Shown: piece after piece, positions 50,904 through 58,815 of the stretch | Layout: each line of letters opens with the position of its first letter | Position numbering within the stretch: position 1 is the stretch's first letter | NCBI GenBank assembly: GCA_965116395.1 | Contig: OZ220684.1 | Location: 4,464,001-4,528,000 of the forward strand | Reading direction: 5' to 3' | Length of the DNA: 64,000 bases | Origin: Bin5 sp965116395 | GTDB taxonomy: Bacteria > Chloroflexota > Anaerolineae > Caldilineales > Caldilineaceae | Program-made: the position numbers and the translations under genes | The notes under the pieces: generated by a model | What the model saw: the letters and a program-made list of their open reading frames with translations, nothing else | The model's database searches: none | What the model was told of the DNA's origin: nothing

Positions 50904-51950
50904 TCAATCATGTAACCAGCAGGCCGCGGAATGGCCCGGCTCGTGCTCTTTGAATTCGGGCGTCTGCTGCCAGCAGATTTCCATTGCCTCGGGACAGCGA
51001 TCGGCGAAAGCGCAGCCGGTAATCTCTTCCATCGGGCTGGGCACCATACCGGTGATCGGAACGAGCTTTTTGTCATCTTTCCGTCCCAGTACTGGTACTG
51101 AGTTTAGAAGCCCGACCGTGTACGGATGCTTGGGATTATGGAAGATTTCGTAGACCGGCGCGTACTCCACCACGCGCCCCATGTACATAACCGCAACATG
51201 ATCGGCCATCTGGGAAACCACGCCCAGGTTGTGCGTGATCAGTACGATAGCGGAATCAAATTCCTCCTGCAGTTCCCGCATCAAGTCCAGGATCTGCGCC
51301 TGCACCGTCACATCCAGCGCGGTGGTCGGCTCATCAGCGATAAGGACGGAGGGATTGCAACTCAGAGCCAAGGCGATCATGACTCGCTGCCGCATTCCTC
51401 CGCTCAGTTGATGCGGATACTCGCCGATGCGCCGCCCGGCATCAGCGATGTGAACTCTGTTCAGCATCTCCTCGGCTCGCTCCAGCGAGGCACGGCGCGA
51501 CAGGTTCTGATGCAGAAGAACTGATTCCGAGATTTGCCGGCCGACCGGATGGAGCGGATTGAGCGAGGTCATCGGCTCCTGAAAGATCATGGCGATCTCG
51601 GCGCCGCGAATGTCGCGCAATTGGCGGCTGCGCGGGTCAAGCTTGACAATATCAACGGTATCGCCGTCTTTGCGGTGGAGTAAAATCTCGCCTTCCACTA
51701 TCCTGCCGGGAGGAGACTGGATAAGTCGCATCACAGAGCGAAATGTGACGCTCTTTCCGCAGCCGCTCTCGCCCACGACGCCCAAGGTCTTTTTGCGCCC
51801 GATCGAAGCATTGACGCCGTCAACTGCTTTGACAACGCCCCGTTCAAGGAAGAAGTATGTCTTGAGACCTCGCAGCTCAAGGATTGCGTCTTGCTGGTCG
51901 TTATTCTCTTTCGCCTCTGAACGCGACGACGCCTGCCGACTCAAGGTCAT
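50904..51950 (-). CDS. Oligopeptide/dipeptide ABC transporter ATP-binding protein, OppD/DppD type
   Basis: ATPase partner of OppF. Walker A is VVGESGCGKSVTFRS, signature LSGGMRQRVMIALAL, Walker B VLIADEPTTALDV and H-loop LITHNLGVV. The OppD-type C-terminal extension is present (SPMEEITGCAFADRCPEA, EPGHSAACWL). I start it at ATG 51950 (348 aa). A TTG 23 codons earlier (52019) is open but adds a non-conserved leader, and neither site has a clear Shine-Dalgarno sequence. It is the first gene of the transporter run and lies 165 nt before the substrate-binding protein gene, with repeat copy E upstream. Confidence 0.93.
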   Translation of the reverse strand: MTLSRQASSRSEAKENNDQQDAILELRGLKTYFFLERGVVKAVDGVNASIGRKKTLGVVGESGCGKSVTFRSVMRLIQSPPGRIVEGEILLHRKDGDTVDIVKLDPRSRQLRDIRGAEIAMIFQEPMTSLNPLHPVGRQISESVLLHQNLSRRASLERAEEMLNRVHIADAGRRIGEYPHQLSGGMRQRVMIALALSCNPSVLIADEPTTALDVTVQAQILDLMRELQEEFDSAIVLITHNLGVVSQMADHVAVMYMGRVVEYAPVYEIFHNPKHPYTVGLLNSVPVLGRKDDKKLVPITGMVPSPMEEITGCAFADRCPEAMEICWQQTPEFKEHEPGHSAACWLHD

Positions 51951-52194
51951 AGTCTTACTCTTGCCCACTGGCTCGTAAAGCTGTGGGAAATCGATGAGTT
52001 TGAAACGCAAGTGAGGCAAGCCCGGCCATGCACAGTGACAAAAAGGGGGTAGTCTTTGCCATCTGACTAGAGTTCTTCAAGTTTTCGGGCCGCTCAACTG
52101 CCGGTAACCGCGCAATTGGGCCGGGAGCGGGGAAATTGTAGCGATTACAGACGAGGATGTCAATTCTCGGGGTGGCTCGATTGAAAAGTGAGGT

Positions 52195-52502
52195 AACTAC
52201 TTAGCCGCATAAATTGCCAGTCCAGACCAGCCCTTTATCGCTGCCGCCATACAGGCTATCTGATTGCTTGTGAGGTTGGAGACAGCCATGTTGGTGGAGC
52301 GGCACTGCTGGAATGCGCACACACGGTCGGTGAGCGGTGGTTATGGAGGGGGGCGTTGCGGGGGCGCAGCCCCTGCACAAGGGAGGGCGCTTGCACCCGA
52401 CCGCCCAGAACTGCAGTGGTCAGTGGTTGGTGGTCAGTGGTAAGTGAAAATCGTATTCGCTCGCCTCGTTCGTGGTTGCGAATCAGTCGCGGCTGAGTAG
52501 TT
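52195..52502 (+). repeat. Dispersed hairpin repeat, copy E
   Basis: 308 bp with the clearest ends: AACTACTTAGCCGC (52195-52208) and GCGGCTGAGTAGTT (52489-52502), inverted repeats matching at 13 of 14 positions. Inside are ATCTGATTGC, GGAATGCGCACACACGG, the G-rich core and CACAAGGGAGG. Compared with copy D it carries an extra GTGGTCAGTGG-type tandem stretch (52418-52446) between core and tail. It lies upstream of oppD. No obvious target-site duplication. Confidence 0.82.
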
Positions 52503-53037
52503 CCAAAATGGAGCACGACACGCAGAGATCGCACCATCGGCCGTTTGAATGGCCTGGCGGGTATGGTCATCAAGCAGTGTGCAGGATCCGTGACCTGTTG
52601 ACAGCAGCGCGGGACAGCAGCTGGTTGAGTAGTTGAAGAGCGCCGCACGAGAGATTGTTAGAGAATTTGTAGATATGCTATTGCGATGGCGGGGCTTATT
52701 TTTGCACTTTGCAGGTGGTGTAGACGATCCCTCGGTGGACCAAGGTTAGCCCTCTATTGACGCGGAAAGTCAGAAACAGTTTGGGAGCCTACGATAGGGG
52801 GCTCGGCAGTGTTTTGACCCGGGCCAGGGTTGCAGGCACAGAGCCCGACACTGGTGTGCCCAGCACAAAATTCGGGCGAAGACTTTCCAAATTTTCGAGT
52901 CCGGTGGCGCTTGCTGACTCCTGCTGTATGCGAGAGGAAGACAGAGGTTTTTGCCACTGTCCGCGTGACCGACTTGGCTGTTAGGAAGGCAAAATCAGAG
53001 CCGGAGCAGTGTGTGTTCCAGGCTGGCTCGATTGTGC
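52503..53037. other. Intergenic region with no recognised feature
   Basis: About 535 nt between repeat copy E and the crtB stop. Short frames exist on both strands but none has a ribosome site, conserved motif or plausible composition. No RNA gene or terminator with a T-run was found. Confidence 0.4.
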
Positions 53038-54057
53038 TTACACGCCATTCAATCGTGTTGCCTGCACAGTGGGTTCCCTGAGACTTTTGCTGCGCCACCA
53101 GACCGCAGGAAGTCGCCTGAGTTTGCCCCACTTGCTGACATGGGCGCGTCGATTGAAAACATCGTAGTCGTGGGCCTCGATGTCAGCGAGTATTGCCCTG
53201 TAGAGTTCGGCGGCAGCGCCAGTCGCGAAGCGGCCGTCGGCATGAAGCAACGCGATTCCCGGCCAGGCTTCATCGTAGAGTTGACGAGTGCGTGCAATTT
53301 GAAACCGCATAAACGCGCGCCAACGATCATCGACGATTCCAGCCCCAATGTCGCTCTCACTGAGGCCAAATCTGCGCAAGTCCTCCTGCGGAAGATATAG
53401 GCGTCCGGCCTTCCAGTCCTCGCCCACATCTCTCAGAATATTTGTCAGCTGCAGCGCGACTCCCAATTTCAGGGCGTATGGAATGGCCTGTGCCCCTGAA
53501 AAGCCGATGATGTACATGCTCATCAAGCCGACTGTGGACGCAACTTCGTAACAGTAGGAAGTTACGTCTTCGAAAGTCTCGTAACGACTGTCGGTGATGT
53601 CGCGTGCAACCCCGTGGAGGAGCTGTTCCGCATATCGGAGCGGGATACCGTAATGCCGGCGGACGTCCGACCACGCCAGGGCAACTGGATCGCGCTCGTC
53701 AGTTTTCTGGGCAAGAGAACGCAACTTCCAGGTATCGAGGGCGTCACGCACCGCCTCGGTGTCGTGCTGACCGGGAGAAGGCTTATCGACAATGTCATCG
53801 CTCTTGCGACAGAATGCGTAGAGGGCACGCACTGATCGTCGCTTATCATGTGGGAGGAATCGAGAGGCGGCAAAGAAGGAACGGCTATTTACCGCTGTTA
53901 CTGCTTCACAGAAGTCATACGCCGAGGCCAACTCTCTTTTGTCCTTGCTACTGGGACGAGGGAGCGGACCACAGGCCTTTCCGGCCTCATACGCCAGGGA
54001 AAGTAAGGGACGTTCCCAATCGCGTATTCTCAGGGTCATCAGAGCGCCTTTGCTCAT
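53038..54057 (-). CDS. crtB: Phytoene synthase (squalene/phytoene synthase family)
   Basis: Condenses two geranylgeranyl diphosphates to phytoene, the first committed step of carotenoid synthesis. The first Asp-rich motif is FCRKSDDIVDKP and the second NILRDVGEDWKAGRLYLP, the latter with the LYLP tail typical of CrtB. ARDITDSRYETFEDVTSYCYEVASTVGLM is the family's central helix. 339 aa. The ATG at 54057 has AGGGG 8 nt upstream. It faces away from the carotenoid operon led by the MerR-type regulator. The long gap between them (860 nt) has the phased operator-like repeats. Phytoene desaturase (crtI) is not in the window. Confidence 0.92.
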   Translation of the reverse strand: MSKGALMTLRIRDWERPLLSLAYEAGKACGPLPRPSSKDKRELASAYDFCEAVTAVNSRSFFAASRFLPHDKRRSVRALYAFCRKSDDIVDKPSPGQHDTEAVRDALDTWKLRSLAQKTDERDPVALAWSDVRRHYGIPLRYAEQLLHGVARDITDSRYETFEDVTSYCYEVASTVGLMSMYIIGFSGAQAIPYALKLGVALQLTNILRDVGEDWKAGRLYLPQEDLRRFGLSESDIGAGIVDDRWRAFMRFQIARTRQLYDEAWPGIALLHADGRFATGAAAELYRAILADIEAHDYDVFNRRAHVSKWGKLRRLPAVWWRSKSLREPTVQATRLNGV

Positions 54058-54608
54058 TTCCTATCCCCTTTTTCGAGTATTCCGAAAATGGCTGCACCTA
54101 CATCCTTACAATACTGCAAATGGCGCCGCTCGTCAAGGAATCTTCCTGAACTGGGAGATTGAGCAACCATTTTTCGCACCTCTACATTGGGAGGCGTGCT
54201 CACTGCGTCATTGACCAAGCGCGTTGAGGCCGGAGTATGCAGGATAAGGTAGCCGCCAGGAGGTTCCGTCCCACTCCTGCCAATTGATTGGTAGTGCCTC
54301 CACCGGAATCCGTCGAGTCACGCACCTCATCAGCACCAGCCTACGACTAGACCGGAAGGCTCTTCCCTAGTCCAGTCACTCTAACATTCATCACTATTGC
54401 CTGCCGAGTCTCTCCTCCGGCCAGAACAGTGGCTTCATCTGCAGCTGCGGCTGGAATCCGACATAGAAATCGCTGTCCCTTCACCTACCCACAAAGGACT
54501 GGAAGTCAGTTTCGGCAGGTGTTTATCCTGTTTTGTCTCCCACCAGATTCTCTCACTCCAACTTCTTCATATTATTCTAGCGCATGCACACGTGAACCTG
54601 CAACTTTG
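54058..54608. other. Intergenic region between crtB and the regulator promoter
   Basis: About 550 nt that should contain the crtB promoter. No strong hexamer pair on the minus strand stands out near 54057, and the frames here look random. The AT-rich section starts only near 54580. Confidence 0.4.
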
Positions 54609-54658
54609 TTGACAATAGGTATATAATTTGTATAATATTTGTATAAATTTTGACTACA
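54604..54658 (+). promoter_or_regulatory. Phased 11-bp direct repeats (CarH/LitR-type operator candidate)
   Basis: Three contiguous 11-mers are clear: ATAGGTATATA, ATTTGTATAAT and ATTTGTATAAA (54615-54647). A weaker one adjoins on each side (CTTTGTTGACA, TTTTGACTACA). The repeats overlap the -35 and -10 of the promoter. CarH-type tetramers are known to bind 11-bp direct repeats across their promoters, so this fits autorepression by the downstream regulator, possibly also acting on crtB. The assignment is inference. Confidence 0.65.
54609..54636 (+). promoter_or_regulatory. Promoter upstream of the CarH-like regulator
   Basis: Perfect TTGACA (54609-54614) and perfect TATAAT (54631-54636) with a 16-nt spacer, the strongest promoter match in the window. 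It is followed by a leader of about 270 nt to the ATG at 54917. It is covered by the phased repeats listed separately. Confidence 0.75.
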
Positions 54659-54866
54659 CCTGGCAATTTTTCGCAGGGGTGAGACATTGGCTCAACACCA
54701 TTGTCGGAGCCTAGATCGTCTGGCTTGTGGATGTGTAATGAGGATGGAATGTGATCGAATTGCTTCAGCCGGACACAATACATTAGTGAGATCCTCGCGA
54801 AAGCCTTTTTCGGGATTTGTCGTTAAAGAAGTTTGCACGTAACATATCATAGTTTATTTGTTGGAC

Positions 54867-54914
54867 ACATGTACTACGATGGTGCACGGTACAAGTACAA
54901 AGGAGTACATGTAC
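54867..54914 (+). promoter_or_regulatory. GTAC-rich cluster over the regulator's translation start
   Basis: GTAC occurs at 54871, 54889, 54895, 54905 and 54911, with GTGCAC at 54882. ACATGTAC is present twice, 40 bp apart, and GTACATGTAC (54905-54914) is a perfect palindrome that abuts the ATG and covers the space after AGGAG. It may be a second operator or an RNA structure affecting translation. No function is proven. Confidence 0.4.
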
Positions 54915-54916
54915 AA

Positions 54917-56290
54917 ATGAGTATGAGAACTCCTTCATTCAATTTGAAAGCAGTTGTCCTCGAGACGGGCATCAAGGCCGAGACGTTGCGTGCATGGGAA
55001 CGCAGGTACGGTATCCCGCGACCGGCCCGCAGTGCGGGCGGACACAGGATATACTCCCGCCGCGACATTGACACGATGCACTGGCTGATTCGGCGGCGAA
55101 AAGAAGGGCTCAGTATCAGCCGGGCAGCGGAGCGCTGGCAGTCTATTGAAGGTGAGGGGCGAGACCCTCTGCAGGAGCCTGGTTTCGCAATAGACCACTT
55201 ATACTTGGGTGAACGCGGGACTGACGCCTCTTCCTTCGAATTCGGCGAGAACGAAGAGGTGGATATCCAGGTCAGTACGGCTTGTACTGAATGGATGGCA
55301 GCTTGTGTCTCTTTCGACGAATCAGCTGCGCAACGTGTTCTATCCCAGGCTTTTGCTCTCTTTCCAGTCGAAACGGTCTGTCTTCAAGTACTGTGCGATG
55401 GTTTACGGCAATTGGGCGAAGACTGGCTCGTTGACGATATCACGACCCAGCAGGTAAACTTTGCCGCTGACCAAGCCATGCAGCGCATCAAGTCGCTGTT
55501 GGCTGCCGCTCCGCAACCTACTCGACCTGGTCAGATCTTGCTGGCCTGCCCTTCCGGAGAGGAGCACACTTTCGGATTGGCTTTCCTGCAACTTCTCTTG
55601 AGACGGAGAGGATTTGGGACAGTCTACTTGGGAGGAAATCTGCCTTCGGGAGAGATGGTCGCAACGTTGGAAAATATCCAGCCCGACCTTGTCGTCCTCG
55701 TGTCACAACAATTGCGCTCGGCCGGCAGCTTGTTGGACATGAGTGAACTGATTGTTCGACAGGGTGTTCAGGTTGCCTTCGGGGGCAGGATTTTCAATAT
55801 TTCCGATACCATTCGCCGCCGAGTACCTGGCTGTTTTTTGGGCACCGACCTGCTTCAAGCAGGTCAGAACGCGGAATTCGTGCTGTCCAAGCCCAGTCAC
55901 TTGTTAACAGATCCCCCTACGCAGAGCAACCAGTACGAAGAGCTCCTGGCCAGTTACCAGGCGAATCTGCCTCGGATGCTAGCAGAAATCTCGATTGCGA
56001 CGCAGGGAAAGGCTCCTGATTGGGCGACGCTTGTGCGGCCTACATTCAGTTTGACAAGCTCGATCCTCTCGGCGTTGCGGTTCGGCGACCCTTCACTACT
56101 CTCTTTGGAAGCAGACTGGCTTTGCACTTTTCTTAAGTCTCGCAGCATCTCCATAAGCGTGGCAGAAGAGTACCTGATCCTCGGTCTCACAGTAGTCCAA
56201 TCGGTCCTTGGAAGTGATAGCAGCCCTGTAGTAGAAATGTTGGAAACACTGTTGAAAGATGTTCAGCGGCGTTTCTACAAGAGTGTATGA
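54917..56290 (+). CDS. MerR-family cobalamin-domain regulator (CarH/LitR/CarA-like)
   Basis: Likely repressor of the carotenoid genes. The MerR winged-helix domain (7-75) reads FNLKAVVLETGIKAETLRAWERRYGIP and GGHRIYSRRDI. A helical B12-binding-2 region (about 115-200) and a Rossmann cobalamin-binding domain (205-330) with GEEHTFGLAF (His217, lower-ligand position), VYLGGNLPSGEM and VAFGG follow. The photosensory Wx9EH motif is broken: Trp170 is kept in GEDWL, but the E-H pair reads V180-N181, and the residue after Trp is Leu rather than His. So light-driven B12 chemistry as in Thermus CarH is doubtful. ATG 54917 has AGGAG 11 nt upstream. The gene leads the operon. Confidence 0.88.
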   Translation: MSMRTPSFNLKAVVLETGIKAETLRAWERRYGIPRPARSAGGHRIYSRRDIDTMHWLIRRRKEGLSISRAAERWQSIEGEGRDPLQEPGFAIDHLYLGERGTDASSFEFGENEEVDIQVSTACTEWMAACVSFDESAAQRVLSQAFALFPVETVCLQVLCDGLRQLGEDWLVDDITTQQVNFAADQAMQRIKSLLAAAPQPTRPGQILLACPSGEEHTFGLAFLQLLLRRRGFGTVYLGGNLPSGEMVATLENIQPDLVVLVSQQLRSAGSLLDMSELIVRQGVQVAFGGRIFNISDTIRRRVPGCFLGTDLLQAGQNAEFVLSKPSHLLTDPPTQSNQYEELLASYQANLPRMLAEISIATQGKAPDWATLVRPTFSLTSSILSALRFGDPSLLSLEADWLCTFLKSRSISISVAEEYLILGLTVVQSVLGSDSSPVVEMLETLLKDVQRRFYKSV

Positions 56291-56375
56291 GAAGGTGATT
56301 CAGAGCAGAATCAGCCTATTCGACCGTTTGGATTTTTCGCGAGGGCGTTCAGTTGGCCCTTGCTAACGGGCAAGC

Positions 56376-57167
56376 ATGGCATACTTCCAATTCCTCGCAG
56401 GCTTCATCGGCTTCCCAGCTCTCTTAGTCACGACTCTCAATCTTACCTTGTATGGCAAGGGCAGGATGCTGCCATGTTCATTGCGGGCATGGCCTTCGCT
56501 CGCGGTAGTCGGCGGTCACATTCTCCTGGCACTCTTATATACGACGCCGTGGGACAACTATCTGGTCGCAACCAGAGTCTGGTGGTACGACCCAGCCCTT
56601 GTAATGGGAACCACCTTCGGTTATGTGCCAGTCGAAGAGTACCTATTTTTCATTGGACAGACATTTCTGGTTGGCATCGCACTTCTTACAGCTGCCCGCC
56701 TCGCGCCGCCTTTAGACCGCCCATTTCTTCCTCGAATTCATCTGCGGCTTTGGTTAACTTTCCTGGCTATTTCTATCTGGATTTACGGCGTCTTCCTGCT
56801 TGCCTTCGGAAACGTCTCTGGAACCTATCTCGGGCTGGAGCTGGCATGGGGAATGATTCCGTTAACGATTCAGTTAGGATTTGGGGCTGATATTATTTGG
56901 CATTACAGACGGCCCGTCTTCTGGACGCTTCTGCCGTCGACTGTTTACCTGTCTCTGGCGGACGCCCTCGCCATCAAGTCCGGCACCTGGACTATCAGTC
57001 CCGAACAGTCTCTCGGCATTACACTCGGTGGAATCCTGCCTCTTGAGGAATTCGTCTTCTTTTTCTTGACAACAGCCATGGTTGTCTTTGGCGTGATACT
57101 AGTAATAGCCAGGCAGAGTCACGATCGGGCCGGATGGATCCCTGTAAAATTGCGGAGTTCGACATGA
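56376..57167 (+). CDS. Lycopene cyclase, fused CrtYc-CrtYd type
   Basis: Membrane enzyme closing beta-ionone rings on lycopene. Two homologous halves of the small heterodimeric cyclase domain occur in one 263-residue chain. The first half has TTPWDNYLVATRVWWYD and GYVPVEEYLFFIGQTFLVG; the second has LADALAIKSGTWTISPEQ, GITLGGILPLEEFVFFFLT. The PxEE motif in both halves carries the presumed catalytic acid. Seven or so transmembrane helices. With CruF downstream, which acts on a linear end, mono-cyclisation to gamma-carotene is expected; that is inference. ATG 56376 is 85 nt after the regulator. Its stop overlaps the next ATG (ATGA). Confidence 0.9.
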   Translation: MAYFQFLAGFIGFPALLVTTLNLTLYGKGRMLPCSLRAWPSLAVVGGHILLALLYTTPWDNYLVATRVWWYDPALVMGTTFGYVPVEEYLFFIGQTFLVGIALLTAARLAPPLDRPFLPRIHLRLWLTFLAISIWIYGVFLLAFGNVSGTYLGLELAWGMIPLTIQLGFGADIIWHYRRPVFWTLLPSTVYLSLADALAIKSGTWTISPEQSLGITLGGILPLEEFVFFFLTTAMVVFGVILVIARQSHDRAGWIPVKLRSST

Positions 57168-57952
57168 ACAGAATTTCTTCGCCTCGCTTCCTTGTCCTGG
57201 CGCTCGCTCTACTGTTTGCTGTATTTGCGGCGAGTTCCGCAATGGCGCACCAACCTTTCTTCGAGGAGCCGGATTCGACGGTAGCGACGCCAATGTCTGT
57301 CAGAGACCCCGAGATTTCGACAGCTTTATACTCTACTTTGGACCGGCCCGACGACATAGACTACTTCTCATTCTCGGTATCGGCGGGCCAGACGATAGAG
57401 ATCGGAATGTCGATCCCACAGGTCGAAGGGCAGGAGGAGTTCGCCCCGTCGATTGCTGTCATAGCAATCGGAATGGACAAGGTCACAGGCCAGTGGTTGC
57501 CTGAGGATGCAGCGCCGCTTCTTATCGGTGATAGAGGGGCAACACTCATAGGGCCGGTAAAGGCACAGATATTCTTCGAACCTTTCAGCCGTACCGCCTA
57601 CTGGCAGCGGCAACGTAAGAGAATCACGTTTGCTGCCGAAAGCGATGTCCATGTTGTGGTCTGGCATCCGCAACAGGAGCTGGGACGATATACGCTGGTC
57701 GTGGGCCAACGAGAAGTCTTGGGGGGCGACCCAGGCTTCGTTCGAAAGCTGAGGGAGTTCTGGACTCCGGTAGTGCTGTCTCCAGGCGAAGGGGAAGGCG
57801 AAGACGCTGGGCAGGGTATTGCTGCCGAAGCCACCTTGGAGCCTACTGCTTCCTCCCCGGAATCAACAGATTCCGAGTCATCTGAAGCTGACTGTTCATG
57901 GTTCATGCGCCTTCTTGCAACTTTATTCAGCATGAATGACATTTGCCAGTGA
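57164..57952 (+). CDS. Secreted protein of unknown function in the carotenoid operon
   Basis: A Sec signal (MNRISSPRFLVLALALLFAVFAASSAMA, cleavage after AMA) begins a 262-residue protein. The middle (about 45-190) looks beta-rich, and the motif DDIDYFSFSVSAGQTIEIGM resembles the pre-peptidase C-terminal/PPC-type carbohydrate-binding fold. The tail (200-245) is Glu/Ser/Thr-rich and ends in a short hydrophobic helix (WFMRLLATLFSM) that could anchor it. No catalytic motif is seen. It is coupled to the cyclase by ATGA overlap and to cruF by GTGA overlap, so it is a true operon member. A carrier or envelope role for carotenoid is possible but unsupported. Confidence 0.72.
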   Translation: MNRISSPRFLVLALALLFAVFAASSAMAHQPFFEEPDSTVATPMSVRDPEISTALYSTLDRPDDIDYFSFSVSAGQTIEIGMSIPQVEGQEEFAPSIAVIAIGMDKVTGQWLPEDAAPLLIGDRGATLIGPVKAQIFFEPFSRTAYWQRQRKRITFAAESDVHVVVWHPQQELGRYTLVVGQREVLGGDPGFVRKLREFWTPVVLSPGEGEGEDAGQGIAAEATLEPTASSPESTDSESSEADCSWFMRLLATLFSMNDICQ

Positions 57953-58815
57953 ATGACTTTACGCCAGTATCTGGCTGGAATGACCGGACAAAGATACCAT
58001 ATGGGGCGTCGGCGATTCTCGACCGGCTGCGCCAACAGGTTGGCGTCAGCGGTCGAGCACTGTTCAGCATTTGGCTCCTGCTGATGATCCTGATTCCACA
58101 TGTTTGGCGACTGGGCGACCGGCCTATGCTGGTATTGGCACTGTCGCTGGCCATCGCAGTACAGATTTCTCTGGTGCTCACAATTCTCTCGCCAGCCCTT
58201 GGGGCCCGGGTTGTACTCAAAGTCGGAATTTCCATATTTCTCGCGGCGTGGTTTAGTGAGGTCGTCGGTGTTCACACTGGCCTCCCTTTTGGCAGCTACA
58301 CTTACACTGAGGCTCTCCAGCCCCAGATCACAGGCGTTCCAGTTCAAGTTCCCGCCGCGTGGCTAATGATGCTGCCGGCGGCCTGGGCGGTTGGCGGCAG
58401 TTTCATCTATCGACGCGGTCAGGCCAGCAAGCCTCGTTCGTGGGTGGACAAGGCAGCCTTTGCTGCGACATCAGGTTTGGCTTTTTCCGCTTGGGACCTC
58501 TTCCTTGATCCGCAGATGGTGGCCTGGCAGCTCTGGAGCTGGGAAACACCTGGCCACTATTTTGGGATCCCACTGATAAACTTTCTGGGCTGGACGGTGA
58601 TAGCTGCCGCGCTATCTTTTGGCGCGTCCTTCGTCATCGAAATTGACGCCCTGCCAATTGAAGCCCTTCTTCTGGTCTACTCTACCGCCTGGCTGCTAGA
58701 GTCGGTGGGCCTGGGCCTATTCTTTGGCTTGCCTGGCCCTGCTACTGCCGGCTTTGCAGGTATGGGCATATTTGCGGCCTTTGCCTGGAGGAAGGTCCTG
58801 GCCGGATCGACATGA
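57949..58815 (+). CDS. cruF: Carotenoid biosynthesis protein, CruF-like (1',2'-hydratase family)
   Basis: Integral membrane protein of the DUF422/CruF family, which hydrates the psi end group of gamma-carotene or related carotenoids at C-1'. Typical segments are EVVGVHTGLPFGSYTYTEAL, GVPVQVPAAWLMMLPAAWA, SGLAFSAWDLFLDPQMV (the DLFLDPxM motif), GHYFGIPLINFLGW and LPGPATAGFAGMG. Eight predicted helices, 288 aa. GTG 57949 overlaps the preceding TGA; a TTG two codons earlier is possible. Together with CruG downstream it predicts a 1'-hydroxy, glycosylated carotenoid of the OH-gamma-carotene glycoside type. Confidence 0.86.
   Translation: MNDFTPVSGWNDRTKIPYGASAILDRLRQQVGVSGRALFSIWLLLMILIPHVWRLGDRPMLVLALSLAIAVQISLVLTILSPALGARVVLKVGISIFLAAWFSEVVGVHTGLPFGSYTYTEALQPQITGVPVQVPAAWLMMLPAAWAVGGSFIYRRGQASKPRSWVDKAAFAATSGLAFSAWDLFLDPQMVAWQLWSWETPGHYFGIPLINFLGWTVIAAALSFGASFVIEIDALPIEALLLVYSTAWLLESVGLGLFFGLPGPATAGFAGMGIFAAFAWRKVLAGST

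Noticed and set aside
52418..52446. GTGGTCAGTGG-type tandem stretch as a CRISPR or minisatellite
   Set aside because: Only two or three imperfect short units inside repeat copy E. No CRISPR-like repeat-spacer structure was seen anywhere in the window.
52754..53131. Minus-strand frame of 125 residues overlapping the end of crtB
   Set aside because: No conserved motif or ribosome site, and it overlaps a secure gene in another frame.
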